DNA of 64,000 bases from Nitrospira sp. UBA6493 (GTDB lineage Bacteria; Nitrospirota; Nitrospiria; Nitrospirales; Nitrospiraceae), in NCBI GenBank assembly GCA_002435325.1, contig DJMJ01000042.1, forward strand, positions 55,613 through 119,612, written 5' to 3'. Below are positions 52,834 to 61,580 of the stretch, one piece after another; the first letter of the stretch is position 1, and every line of letters begins with the position of its first letter. The position numbers and the translations under genes are program-made. The notes beneath the pieces were generated by a model. That model ran no database searches and was not told the origin of the DNA. It saw only the letters and a list, made by a program, of their open reading frames with translations.

Positions 52834-53182
52834 CGGGTGTATCTCCAGAATGAATTGCCATGGGTGGCGGCGTACTCCGCAAACTCTTTTCTTTCTGAAA
52901 CGCATCCTTACCGGCCTCGTAGGCTTCAATGAATACCGCTTTGCTCTTCGCGAAAGTCTGCTTGCCTGCTTCACTACGGGCGTGAAAATCACCACGATCC
53001 GCCTCAACTTTTACCAAGACACCCTCTTCAGCTTCCTGAGCCAGCTTCACAATCAAACGTCCCACTTGCTCATCTGACCTGGTCGGAACAAGCACCGCGG
53101 CGATGGCCCCGCATATCGCCCCACACCGAAATCCTACGAGTGCTGCTCTGGTTGATGTCGACGTTTCTATTTGGCTTTCCAC
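52826..53182 (-). CDS. YtxH-like membrane protein
   Basis: From GTG 53182 (GGAGG, 5 bases upstream) this gives 118 residues. After an N-terminal segment comes a Gly/Ala hydrophobic helix (GFRCGAICGAIAAVLVP), then TRSDEQVGRLIVKLAQEAEE and an Ala/Lys helix. The helix followed by a basic turn resembles YtxH, though the LYAP signature is degenerate. It overlaps the start of the dksA-like gene by 8 bases, so both are transcribed toward the por operon. Role unknown. Confidence 0.6.
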   Translation of the reverse strand: MESQIETSTSTRAALVGFRCGAICGAIAAVLVPTRSDEQVGRLIVKLAQEAEEGVLVKVEADRGDFHARSEAGKQTFAKSKAVFIEAYEAGKDAFQKEKSLRSTPPPMAIHSGDTPDA

Positions 53183-53400
53183 CACTCCCTCCAAGAGCAC
53201 GTAATCTCCTCTCCCTGCACGGAGAAAATACTCCCGCTTTTGGATCAGCAACGCATGGGACACCTTGCGTAGGGGGTTCTTCTGCAAGAAGGCCACCACG
53301 AGACACACGAAGTCACGTGAACGTTTTTGCTAATTTACGAGAATTACTCCGCGGAAAGGATAACCCAGGTGAGGCATTTCAGGGCTCGACTCATCTAGGG

Positions 53401-53421
53401 CCTGTCGCAAAATGCGACAGG
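53401..53421. repeat. perfect 9-bp inverted repeat in a gene-free stretch
   Basis: CCTGTCGCA and TGCGACAGG flank a 3-base AAA centre. The surrounding gap (53183-53657) has no gene I can support; the rest contains only a purine-rich, Gly/Pro-free sequence. No T-run follows on either strand, so an operator or structured element is as likely as a terminator. Confidence 0.5.
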
Positions 53422-53657
53422 AAATAACTCCCGTGTGAATCCATCGCGATCGCAACACCAGAAATCCCCCGAATAACTACACCACGAAATGCGGGGGAAA
53501 TGGCTCCGCTACAAACTCTTACGAACGAGAATTCCGTCCTAGCTACTGCGCCATTTCCGCGAACTAAAAGAGTTCACAGATCTCGGCACCATACGTCTCT
53601 TCATACAATAGACTGCACTATAGCTGGATTGATCAGGATCAGGTGCGCTTGCGAGGA

Positions 53658-54464
53658 CTAGGCGGTGGCGGGAAGCTCACAGAAGTAGAAGGCCGCCATG
53701 GCAAGGGTGGCTGCCACATTCAATGACTCCACGCCCCGCGACAGCGGGATGGTAAATTTAACCTGCGCGGCGGCGACCGACTCCGGAGCCAGGCCCTGGC
53801 TTTCATTGCCGACAGCAAGCACCGTCCGTGAAGGAATCGTCTTGATGGCTCTGATCGGGACTGCATCCGGTGAAGACACCACTGCGGCATAGATCGAGCA
53901 GCCGACAGTCGAGAGGGAGGTGAGCGATACGCTCTGAAACACGGGAAGTGCGAGGATCGCCCCCGCAGTGGCCCGCACAACTTTAGGGTGGAAGCAATCG
54001 ACTGAATCTTGGCTCAACCACACTCCCGTCAGATTGAGTGCTGCCGCCGTCCGAATAATCGTGCCGACATTGGCCGGATCTTGTAATCGCTCTCCGTACA
54101 CGCCTAACACTCGTGCCCGCGCACACAGATCCGCTTCGCTCCATATCGGTTGGCGCACCACGGCCACAATACCCTGCGGCACATCGACATCGGAAAGTTT
54201 TTCAAACGTGAGGTCCGAACAAGTGAACTGCTGTGCGGAAAGGACGGCACGGGCTGCGCGAGCGGCCACATCTTCACACTGAAGGTACTGCGGAGCGACC
54301 ACGAGACTGAGAATCTGGTCCGGATAGAACTGCATGATATCACGGCAGGCATGGGCGCCTTCGATGACGAACGCGCCCTCGGACTGCCGTGATTTCTTTT
54401 CGTGAAGCAGGTGCCTGATGAAGGCTGCATGGGCTCTGGTGAGTGGACGGAGAGGAACAGACAC
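53658..54464 (-). CDS. TrmH/SpoU-family RNA 2'-O-ribose methyltransferase
   Basis: A 268-residue protein with an N-terminal substrate-binding domain (EGAFVIEGAHACRDIM, like RNA 2'-O-ribose methyltransferase substrate-binding) and the SpoU knot domain: LQDPANVGTIIRTAAALNL (motif 1), VLAVGNESQGL (motif 2) and IPLSRGVESLNVAATLAMAA (motif 3). The three knot motifs are intact. It methylates a 23S rRNA or tRNA nucleoside; the target is not readable. It is the most distal minus-strand gene after the por region, separated by a 475-base gap. Confidence 0.92.
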   Translation of the reverse strand: MSVPLRPLTRAHAAFIRHLLHEKKSRQSEGAFVIEGAHACRDIMQFYPDQILSLVVAPQYLQCEDVAARAARAVLSAQQFTCSDLTFEKLSDVDVPQGIVAVVRQPIWSEADLCARARVLGVYGERLQDPANVGTIIRTAAALNLTGVWLSQDSVDCFHPKVVRATAGAILALPVFQSVSLTSLSTVGCSIYAAVVSSPDAVPIRAIKTIPSRTVLAVGNESQGLAPESVAAAQVKFTIPLSRGVESLNVAATLAMAAFYFCELPATA

Positions 54465-54520
54465 GCCAACCTTCCTCCTACCGTCCGAGCCCGCTATCGT
54501 AACAACGCACTGTCAGAACA

Positions 54521-54862
54521 CTACCGCCGCTTTCGCTCGGAGGCCGCCTCCGCAGCACGAATCCGCTGCGCCCGCGCCTTCGCACGCTTCAACGCCGTCA
54601 GCTTGCCGCGTGTCCGGTTCTGCTCAGTTTGCAGTTTCTCTAACTGAGACTTCAAATGGGCTTTTTCCTGTTTATGCAGATCCGCGCATTCCGCTTTGGA
54701 CAAGTGCGTCCAATCGCCGGTACCCTGCGCACGCTTGATCCGAGCATCCAAGGACTCGCGCAGCTGTCGAGACCGCATAGTCATCAGCGACTTCAAGGCT
54801 TGCTGGCGCCTCGTCACTTCCTCTTCTTCTGCCATGATACCGCGAATATCTGTTCCCAACAT
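54521..54862 (-). CDS. small coiled-coil basic protein
   Basis: From ATG 54862 (GGAGGCGTGATT upstream) this is 113 residues, largely helical and rich in Arg, Glu and Gln (EEEEVTRRQQALKSLMTMRS, KQEKAHLKSQLEKLQTE). It ends in a very basic tail (RAAEAASERKRR). No family recognised. The next gene on the plus strand diverges from it after 170 bases. Confidence 0.55.
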   Translation of the reverse strand: MLGTDIRGIMAEEEEVTRRQQALKSLMTMRSRQLRESLDARIKRAQGTGDWTHLSKAECADLHKQEKAHLKSQLEKLQTEQNRTRGKLTALKRAKARAQRIRAAEAASERKRR

Positions 54863-54997
54863 AATCACGCCTCCTTCTAAAACCACCACATAAGATTTTC
54901 TATTGTACCTGATTCCCTCCCTCTCTCGCCACCGAGCCATTTACCAGATAACATGTTGATTTACATGAAGTTTGCGGCGCAATCCTCGCGGGGTGAG

Positions 54998-55026
54998 TTG
55001 CGACACAACGCCAGTTTCTGTATCAT
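54998..55026 (+). promoter_or_regulatory. candidate promoter of the Xre-type gene, likely leaderless transcript
   Basis: TTGCGA (54998-55003), 17-base spacer, TATCAT (55021-55026). The expected start of transcription falls at about 55032-55033, at the A of the ATG. No Shine-Dalgarno is present, which supports a leaderless mRNA. Confidence 0.45.
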
Positions 55027-55032
55027 CGCTAC

Positions 55033-55494
55033 ATGGCGATCGGTGGCCTGATACAAGCCTGGAGACTGTCCAGAAACCAATCTGTAGAGGCACTTTCCTC
55101 GACCGCCGGGATCGCACCTACTCTTCTCGAGGAAATCGAGACCGATCAGACCGACCCTTCTGCAGCAACGATTGAATCGCTCGCCTCGGCGCTCAATATC
55201 CCGCCATCATGGCTATTTGATTCACCAAAATCGTTTGACCACTTGTTTGAGCAAGCCGATGACGGCGACCGGCCGGATCCCGCACAGACCGATCCGGTTA
55301 CCCATCGGATCCTCGCCGGCTCACGCCTGGATCGGTCCCTCTATGTCATGTTGACGGCCTTGATGCAGGCCGGAGATCCAAAGTTACTCAGAGCCGCGGA
55401 AATGAGTTTGCGGAGCCTCGTCAAACAATCCCGCCAAGCCACAGTCCCCTGGCTGCAACGCCCATCGGGACACTTCGAACCGCCCAGCGACTAA
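55033..55494 (+). CDS. Xre/Cro-type helix-turn-helix protein
   Basis: A 153-residue protein. Residues of about 5-65 form an HTH_XRE domain (GLIQAWRLSRNQSVEALSS, TLLEEIETDQTDPSAATIES, ALNIPPSWLF). The C-terminal 85 residues are acidic to neutral with SRLDRSLYVMLTALMQAGD and no known motif. The HTH implies DNA binding. Leaderless transcription is inferred from the promoter position. The coiled-coil gene diverges from it across a short gap. Confidence 0.75.
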   Translation: MAIGGLIQAWRLSRNQSVEALSSTAGIAPTLLEEIETDQTDPSAATIESLASALNIPPSWLFDSPKSFDHLFEQADDGDRPDPAQTDPVTHRILAGSRLDRSLYVMLTALMQAGDPKLLRAAEMSLRSLVKQSRQATVPWLQRPSGHFEPPSD

Positions 55495-55539
55495 TGACTG
55501 TCTGCCCTCACTGTCACTTGTGACATGTCACCTACCCTG

Positions 55540-56733
55540 CTACAGCACTTGCAGGATGAGACACTTCAGGTATCGGGTTTCCGGCATACTGGCCAGGATC
55601 GGATGATCGCCGCTTTGCCCCCGCTGCTCGATCAGGCGAAGCTCTCGCTTGGCATCACGCGCCGCCAGCCGAACGGCGCCCCAGAAATCATTCTCTGAAA
55701 TATGGTGCGAGCACGAACTCGTCACCAGAAATCCCTCGGGCTTGGTCAATCTGATCCCTTGGAGATTGATATCTTTATATCCGCTCAACGCTTTCCGCAC
55801 GGCCTGCTGGCTCCGGGCAAAGGCCGGCGGATCGAGCATCACGACATCGTAGCGCTTTCCCGCTTTCCCCAGTGTCCGTAGCTCATTGAAGGCATCGCAC
55901 GCCCGGTAGTGGCACTTCGCCTCAACCTTATTGCGCTTCGCCTGCTCACGCGCCAGCACCAACGTATCCTCGCTCACATCAAGGCCCTCAACCGACTTGG
56001 CCCCGGCCAGCGCCGCATGAATCCCAAAGGCGCCCGTATGGCAAAATACCTCCAGCACGTCGGCTCCGCTGGTATAGGCCGCCGCCGCCAAACGATTCTC
56101 CCGCTGATCGCAGAACCAGCCGGTCTTTTGCCCGTGCTCGGTATCAACCAGAAATTTCGCCGGGCCTTCGGCAATCTCCACCGTCGTCGCCCCGGATCCC
56201 TTGATGAAACCGCGCTCAAGCGGCAGCCCTTCGAGCGTCCGGCTCTTGGCGTCGTTTCTGAGGTAAATCGACTGAACCCCCGTTTCTTGAGCCAGCCACT
56301 CAGCGAGCAGCTCCTTACGCCGGTCCATGCCGAATGACAGGGTCTGCATCACGAGCACCGACCCGTATCGATCGACGATGAGTCCCGGCAGACGGTCGCC
56401 TTCACCATGGATCAATCGATAGGCCGTGGCATTGGTCACAATCCGATTTCTGAGGCGCACAGCCTGACGGATCCGTTCCCGCCAAAACTGCTCGTCGATG
56501 GGCACGTCTTCGAATGTCAGGAAGCGAACCCGGATCTTGGATTCCGGATTATAGAGCCCTCGCCCGCAGAACCGGCCGGCCGGCGTCACGACATCGACTA
56601 CGTCGCCGGCAACCGGCTGTCCGTCAATATTTCCGAGATGGCCGGCATAAACCCAGAGATGGCCTGGCCCCTCTGCGCCTCGCGGCTGAGTGAGGGTCAC
56701 TTTCGCTGTCGGCAAATCATGATGTGTTGTCAT
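55540..56733 (-). CDS. RlmI-like class I SAM-dependent rRNA methyltransferase
   Basis: A 397-residue enzyme from ATG 56733. The N-terminal PUA-like domain (PRGAEGPGHLWVYAGHLGNI) precedes the methyltransferase fold: VLEVFCHTGAFGIHAALAGA (SAM motif I) and VVMLDPPAFARSQ (catalytic DPPAF). The Cys of SSCSHHI matches the m5C catalytic cysteine environment. These are the marks of RlmI (m5C1962 of 23S rRNA). Open frame continues upstream of 56733 without support. Divergent from the decarboxylase gene. Confidence 0.9.
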   Translation of the reverse strand: MTTHHDLPTAKVTLTQPRGAEGPGHLWVYAGHLGNIDGQPVAGDVVDVVTPAGRFCGRGLYNPESKIRVRFLTFEDVPIDEQFWRERIRQAVRLRNRIVTNATAYRLIHGEGDRLPGLIVDRYGSVLVMQTLSFGMDRRKELLAEWLAQETGVQSIYLRNDAKSRTLEGLPLERGFIKGSGATTVEIAEGPAKFLVDTEHGQKTGWFCDQRENRLAAAAYTSGADVLEVFCHTGAFGIHAALAGAKSVEGLDVSEDTLVLAREQAKRNKVEAKCHYRACDAFNELRTLGKAGKRYDVVMLDPPAFARSQQAVRKALSGYKDINLQGIRLTKPEGFLVTSSCSHHISENDFWGAVRLAARDAKRELRLIEQRGQSGDHPILASMPETRYLKCLILQVL

Positions 56734-56890
56734 TCTATTCTTATCCGATTGCGCAACCCCAAAGGTCAAGCACAATCCCAGCCCATTTGAATGGTACCTT
56801 CCGCGCAAAACGATGCTTGACGGTAAATCAGCAGTGTGATTTGCTGCGAGTGAGCCTTTAGCATAAACTTGCCCTCCGGGGAGATCTTTG

Positions 56891-58546
56891 ATGAATCGAC
56901 CGTCAACCATCGGATCGACTGTTCTCGACCGACTCCACCAACTCGGGGTCCGTCACATCTTCGGTATTCCCGGGGACTACGTGCTCTCCCTCTATCAGTT
57001 GATCGAAGCCTCTCCAATTACACATATCGGCACCACGCGGGAAGACTGCGCGGGATTCGCGGCGGATGCCTACGCCCGTATCAACGGCATCGGCGCCGTC
57101 TGCGTGACCTACTGCGTCGGCGGACTGAACACCGTCAACGCGATTGCCTGCGCCTATGCCGAACGATCCCCCGTGGTCTTGCTCACCGGTTCGCCCGGGC
57201 TTTCCGAACGGACTCGCACTCCGTACATGCACCACATGGTAAGAGACTTCTCCACACAACGGGAAGTCTTTGAAAGAATGACGGTGGCCGCCGTGGCGCT
57301 CGACGATCCGCTGACCGCCGAGCGCGAAATGGATCGCGCCTTTGCGGCCTTGCTCCGATACCGCCGTCCGATCTACATTGAAATTCCCCGCGACATGGTC
57401 CATACCCCGCTGCGGAGCACCGGGAAACCGGTCTGTCTCGAAGATGAACCGAGCGACTCGGCGGCGCTCGCTGAAGCCATTGGAGAGGTCAAAACCATGC
57501 TCGCCTCAGCCCAGCGGCCGGCGATCCTGGTTGGGGCTGAAGTCGGCCGCTTCGGCCTGCACGATCATCTCGCGCGTCTGGTCGAACGCCTGAACATTCC
57601 TATTGCCTCCACACTGCTGGGGAAATCCGTTATTCGCGAAGACCACCCGTTATACGTCGGCGTCTACGGAGGACTTATCGGACGCGACGAGGTCCAGCGC
57701 TTTATCAACGAATCCGATTGCCTCCTCATCCTCGGCTCAATTCTCTCCGATGTGGAAGATGTGGATGCCCGCTCGCCGCTCATGACCGAGGGCCGCACTA
57801 TCCACGCGACCGCAGACCGGATCGCAATTAAGCACCATCGCTACGAAGCCATCCGCTTTCAGGACTTTGTATGCGCGCTCGGAGAAACCCTGCTGCCAAC
57901 CTTCCCATCTCGCACGCTCCCGGCTCCGGCCGTCACCACGACAGCCGCGCCGGCACCCGACTCACCCGTCACACTGCAGGGACTCTTTCGCCATCTCGAC
58001 AGCGTCCTGACAGAACACACGCTGGTCATCGCCGATGTGGGCGAGTCGTTGTTCGCCGCCGCCGATCTGCACGTCCATCGCCGGTTTGAATTTCTTTCAC
58101 CCGCGTACTACACCTCCATGGGTTTTGCCGTGCCGGCGGCCCTCGGCGCTTCGTTTGCCGATCCCACCTTGCGTCCCATTGTCCTGGTGGGTGACGGCGC
58201 CTTTCAAATGACCGGGACAGAGCTCTCGACCTGCGTCCGCTACGGACAGGCGCCCATCGTGATCCTCTTGAACAATCACGGCTACTCGACCGAGCGGGAA
58301 ATTCTCGAAGGGCCCTTCAACGACATCCACGAATGGCAATACGAACGACTCTGCGAGGTCATCGGTGGAGGCATCGGCTCGCGTGTGACGACGCAACGGG
58401 AATTCGAACGCAGTCTATCGGCAGCCCTCGCGGACTCCTCCCAGGTCCATCTGCTCAACGTGCTCCTCAACCCCGCTGACCGCTCCCCCGGCATGGTCCG
58501 TCTCGCTCGCCGGTTGGGCAAAAAACTATCCACGGATAAGCCTTGA
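56891..58546 (+). CDS. thiamine-diphosphate-dependent 2-oxoacid decarboxylase (pyruvate/indolepyruvate type)
   Basis: A 551-residue enzyme. ATG 56891 has GGGGAG 7 bases upstream. The N-terminal pyrimidine-binding domain has REDCAGFAADAYARING with the ThDP activating glutamate region near EDCAG, the central domain ends in EGRTIHATADR, and the C-terminal ThDP motif is GDGAFQMTGTELSTCVRYG ending in NN (LLNNHGYSTER). The GDG...NN pattern and the ThDP domains place it with pyruvate/indolepyruvate decarboxylases rather than acetolactate synthase. The substrate is undetermined; acetaldehyde or an indole acetaldehyde product is possible. Confidence 0.88.
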   Translation: MNRPSTIGSTVLDRLHQLGVRHIFGIPGDYVLSLYQLIEASPITHIGTTREDCAGFAADAYARINGIGAVCVTYCVGGLNTVNAIACAYAERSPVVLLTGSPGLSERTRTPYMHHMVRDFSTQREVFERMTVAAVALDDPLTAEREMDRAFAALLRYRRPIYIEIPRDMVHTPLRSTGKPVCLEDEPSDSAALAEAIGEVKTMLASAQRPAILVGAEVGRFGLHDHLARLVERLNIPIASTLLGKSVIREDHPLYVGVYGGLIGRDEVQRFINESDCLLILGSILSDVEDVDARSPLMTEGRTIHATADRIAIKHHRYEAIRFQDFVCALGETLLPTFPSRTLPAPAVTTTAAPAPDSPVTLQGLFRHLDSVLTEHTLVIADVGESLFAAADLHVHRRFEFLSPAYYTSMGFAVPAALGASFADPTLRPIVLVGDGAFQMTGTELSTCVRYGQAPIVILLNNHGYSTEREILEGPFNDIHEWQYERLCEVIGGGIGSRVTTQREFERSLSAALADSSQVHLLNVLLNPADRSPGMVRLARRLGKKLSTDKP

Positions 58547-58793
58547 GCGTTCCCGCCTGAAGCGGCGGCGTATGAACTTCGATCGAAGCAAGCAGAGGGC
58601 AGACATGTCTCTGCATTTCAATCCGGCAGTTACCCGCTAGAGAGAGATTGGCTCTGACACCGGGCTCGATTGGCCCATCAACGATAACCGCAAATGAGCG
58701 CGAAGGCAGAAACGACACGATTCGTAGCGAGAAGTACCAGGCTATCGAGAACGGAATGCCCGATAGGCCGGAGCTCTTCACGCGTTCTAAAGA

Positions 58794-58982
58794 CTATTTC
58801 TTTCCTGAAAACACCGTGGCATCACAAGAGAGATACTTGATCTGCTTGATCGGCACCAGGATCATTTCCCGAGGAGACTCCACGTAAATAAATTCTTGAT
58901 CTTCGGACAACCGATGGCTGACTGCATCCTTGATCAGCAGCTCCTGGTTGTCCACAAACACCACTTTTACCCAGTATTGCAC
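58794..58982 (-). CDS. small hypothetical protein, 62 aa
   Basis: A GTG start at 58982 follows GGAGTGTTATC. The 62-residue product alternates short strands (WVKVVFVDNQELLIKDAV, EFIYVESPREMILVPIKQI) compatible with a small SH3/Sm-like barrel. No family recognised. It stands alone between the decarboxylase and the exported protein at 59130. The 58547-58793 stretch has no gene I support. Confidence 0.5.
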   Translation of the reverse strand: MQYWVKVVFVDNQELLIKDAVSHRLSEDQEFIYVESPREMILVPIKQIKYLSCDATVFSGKK

Positions 58983-59129
58983 GATAACACTCCTTCCCTA
59001 GACGCTGATTGATACCGGATCGCCGAAGACCGCGCGATTATACTGATCCATTTTACGGCATGGCAACTTGCCACCCGTCGAATCCATTCAGTAGAGTAGC
59101 GGGAAACCGTCGGACGCTGGACAACCTCA

Positions 59130-59657
59130 ATGCTGACACTCCCTCACACAACTCTCGCCTGCCTGCTCCGCTGCGGCCTCGCGGCCCTCTTGCTGGCCAT
59201 CCCGGTTGTGCCACAAGCTCAGGTGATGACTGATGACGCCGAGCTCTTACGGTTACGAGCCAAAGGGGAGGATGCCATCGCCGGCGACGATCCTGACGGA
59301 GCCGCGATGATCATGGGACGAGCCGCTCTGCTGTCAGCCCAAATGGCCAAGAAACGGGAGGGAATATCCGGGCTGGTGTCTCGCCGAATGGAATCGCTTT
59401 TCCGCTCTCAAGAACATACCTATCGCGCGATGAGCCTCTTTCGGCGAGCCGGCAATCAACTTCCGGCATCGTCTGGCGTCTGTAGCAGCCTCAGTCTGGC
59501 CCTCGCCAGTCTGCGGCAGGCCGCAGAGCCGATTGGCGACCTTCCCTCGCCGCCGCCACCTGCCCGATTGCGAGAAGACGTGGTCCAGCTTGCGGGAAGG
59601 ATCGAAACATGGAAAACCGTAGTCGACTCGATGATCGCCGAATATCAGTGTTCCTGA
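59130..59657 (+). CDS. exported hypothetical protein
   Basis: A 175-residue protein with a signal-type N-terminus (LLRCGLAALLLAIPVVPQAQ). The mature part is helical and Ala/Arg-rich (LLRLRAKGEDAIAGDDPDGA, GRAALLSAQMAKKR) with a Pro-rich linker and ends MIAEYQCS. It lacks recognisable catalytic motifs. It is convergent with the VapC gene. Confidence 0.55.
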   Translation: MLTLPHTTLACLLRCGLAALLLAIPVVPQAQVMTDDAELLRLRAKGEDAIAGDDPDGAAMIMGRAALLSAQMAKKREGISGLVSRRMESLFRSQEHTYRAMSLFRRAGNQLPASSGVCSSLSLALASLRQAAEPIGDLPSPPPPARLREDVVQLAGRIETWKTVVDSMIAEYQCS

Positions 59658-59683
59658 AACCGCCTCGCTCCCCGCGCTCCGAC

Positions 59684-60127
59684 TCAGTCTTCTTCGGGAT
59701 TGATGATGTGCAGCCCGGCCGTTTTGGATGCCGCCAGCAACTGGGTATCGGCGCTGACGACCGTCAACCGCAGGGGTTTCAGCTCCAACGCCAGCGCCAG
59801 ATGCATCACCTGCGGCGCTCGCAGGAACGGATACTCCATCGCTAATTCCTTCGTCGCCAAATAGGTAGCCATCGTGGGGGCAATAAACTGATAGAGCCCA
59901 TCCTTGGATTCGATCTCGAATTTATGGATCACCGAGTAACAGTCATCCCTGGTAATGTCACCCTGCTGCGCCCGATTCGCCAACGTGGTGTAAAACTCGG
60001 TAACGGTCCAGGTGGGAAGAATGGCGACCTTCCCGCGCTTGACCATGAGCTTGTTGACGATGCGAGTGCCACGCTCCATGCTGTACCGCTTCACGATCGC
60101 TGAGGAGTCGAAGTAATAGTACGGCAT
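59684..60127 (-). CDS. PIN-domain ribonuclease toxin, VapC-like
   Basis: A 147-residue PIN protein. The acidic residues expected for Mg2+ are present: FDSSAIVKRY (first Asp), TVTEFYTTL (Glu), and SADTQLLAASKTAGL near the end (Asp). It lies 3 bases after the small gene at 60131-60400, in the order antitoxin then toxin. VapC enzymes cleave tRNA or rRNA and are neutralised by the antitoxin. Target RNA cannot be read. Confidence 0.82.
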   Translation of the reverse strand: MPYYYFDSSAIVKRYSMERGTRIVNKLMVKRGKVAILPTWTVTEFYTTLANRAQQGDITRDDCYSVIHKFEIESKDGLYQFIAPTMATYLATKELAMEYPFLRAPQVMHLALALELKPLRLTVVSADTQLLAASKTAGLHIINPEED

Positions 60128-60130
60128 TCG

Positions 60131-60400
60131 CTAGACCCTCCCCTTCAAAATCACCGCAGCCAACGGCCCCTGGAGCTTGGAGAGCCGGTCTTGCAGCTCA
60201 TCGAGCGGCACTTCCTCGTATCCCTGCTTCCGCAACGTCTCGGCAAGATTGCCCTGATTGAACGATGCCGTGTCGTCCTTTAAACGGTCCCCCAATCGCC
60301 GCTTGGCCAAACGACTGGAAACTTTGCGGCCCGGCTTCGTCAACCCGCGCCCGCGGCTCCGAGGAGCGCGACCGATGGATTTGTCTGTAGGCTGTGTCAC
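60131..60400 (-). CDS. probable antitoxin partner of the PIN toxin
   Basis: An 89-residue basic protein from GTG 60400 (GGAGGGAATC upstream). The N-terminal half is Arg/Lys/Gly-rich (GRAPRSRGRGLTKPGRKVSS); the C-terminal half is acidic-amphipathic (GNLAETLRKQGYEEVPLDEL). It is not a clear AbrB- or RHH-type VapB. Its position directly before vapC, 3 bases away, is the main evidence. The upstream open frame to 60805 is an artefact overlapping the lipoprotein gene. Confidence 0.55.
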   Translation of the reverse strand: MTQPTDKSIGRAPRSRGRGLTKPGRKVSSRLAKRRLGDRLKDDTASFNQGNLAETLRKQGYEEVPLDELQDRLSKLQGPLAAVILKGRV

Positions 60401-60419
60401 AGTGCTGATTCCCTCCTCG

Positions 60420-61580
60420 TTAGAATGAACGTGGCGTGGCTGGCACCGGTGCCGCCGGGAGCGAATCTCGCGGGCATCCGGCCGATAAAGCCTTGGAATC
60501 CGGTAATGGCGCCTCTCCAAATACATGAGATGCGATAGCTTTGGCAAGGTCTGAGGAAAATTCCTGCTGAATAACCCTGAGGGCTTTTGCCGTCGCCTCT
60601 CGATCGGAGAGATGCCCCTCTTTCCCGCCCCTCGACAGAGCCCCGACCACCCGTTGCGATCCGGACTCCACCACCTCAAAATCGCTGCACCATCGGACAT
60701 ACTTGAATTGCGGGTCACCCACCACAATAGGCCAGATTCGCACCGTCCCGCGAACCAGGAGCTCCGGCGCTCTGCCATCGCCATTCGCCGTACGATGGGC
60801 CACATATAACCCCTCCCGGATCAAGCCTTCGGTCAGAGAGCGTTGAATGGGTTCCGCATGATCTCCGGTGACCTCGACGGCAAGCACAAAATTCGTGGCG
60901 AGAAACTGATCCAGCTCGTTCACCAGATCGTTCACGTGATAGAGGGATGGGCTGCCCTGGCCCGATGGCCGAATCACCCGCAGATCCGCGTTATACGCCT
61001 CTCGCATCACCACATTTCTCGCGGCACGCCGAAGACTGCGCACCTTCGTCAACTTGTCAGCCTTCTGGCGCGCCTCCGTCAGATCGGATTCGATCGTCCG
61101 ATCGAGCTCTCGCATCTTTTCCATCAAGGCGGTTTCTCCCTGGCCGCGGTGCATCCCCACCAGCACATGGTGCAGCCCTTTCGAGGCGTCATACCAGGCA
61201 TCCAGCACCTTCACGTTTTCGAGGACTTTATCGGTGGACACGTTCGTAATCGTTTCCAGTGTCAACCGCCGTTCGGCGTTCGCGGCGCCGCGGCATTCGA
61301 TCAACAGGTAGGACTCCCAGTCCTTGGCTTGCGCCGCCACCTCGGCTTTAAAAATCCTGGCGACCGCCGCATAGGCCTGGTCAGTGGCCGCACTCTTGCT
61401 CGCCGACTGCCCCTCTCCAAGCAAGTATTGCGCTGACAGGTACTCGGTACTCACACCGACTACCCATGCCGGCTTGGCCTTTCCTCCGAACCAGCTACAG
61501 CCGGTGAGCGCAATCCCTCCGAGCAGACCGAGCAGAAGCGTGCGAGCAGCACCGCGTACACACCATACATGGAATGTCAT
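60420..61580 (-). CDS. LPP20-family-like lipoprotein
   Basis: A 386-residue protein starting at ATG 61580, overlapping the preceding gene by ATGA. The signal peptide ends in a lipobox (ALTGC). The mature protein contains KPAWVVGVSTEYLSAQYLLG, AATDQAYAAVARIFKAEV and a C-terminal VESGSQRVVGALSR region, resembling LPP20/CsgG-type lipoprotein folds. It is the last gene of a three-gene cluster with lpoB. Function is unknown; envelope assembly is likely. Confidence 0.65.
   Translation of the reverse strand: MTFHVWCVRGAARTLLLGLLGGIALTGCSWFGGKAKPAWVVGVSTEYLSAQYLLGEGQSASKSAATDQAYAAVARIFKAEVAAQAKDWESYLLIECRGAANAERRLTLETITNVSTDKVLENVKVLDAWYDASKGLHHVLVGMHRGQGETALMEKMRELDRTIESDLTEARQKADKLTKVRSLRRAARNVVMREAYNADLRVIRPSGQGSPSLYHVNDLVNELDQFLATNFVLAVEVTGDHAEPIQRSLTEGLIREGLYVAHRTANGDGRAPELLVRGTVRIWPIVVGDPQFKYVRWCSDFEVVESGSQRVVGALSRGGKEGHLSDREATAKALRVIQQEFSSDLAKAIASHVFGEAPLPDSKALSAGCPRDSLPAAPVPATPRSF

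Noticed and set aside
58467..58781. 104-codon minus-strand frame after the decarboxylase
   Set aside because: Overlaps the decarboxylase end, with no ribosome site or domain.
60131..60805. 224-codon version of the antitoxin gene
   Set aside because: The N-terminal extension overlaps the lipoprotein gene and has unlikely composition; GTG 60400 has a ribosome site.
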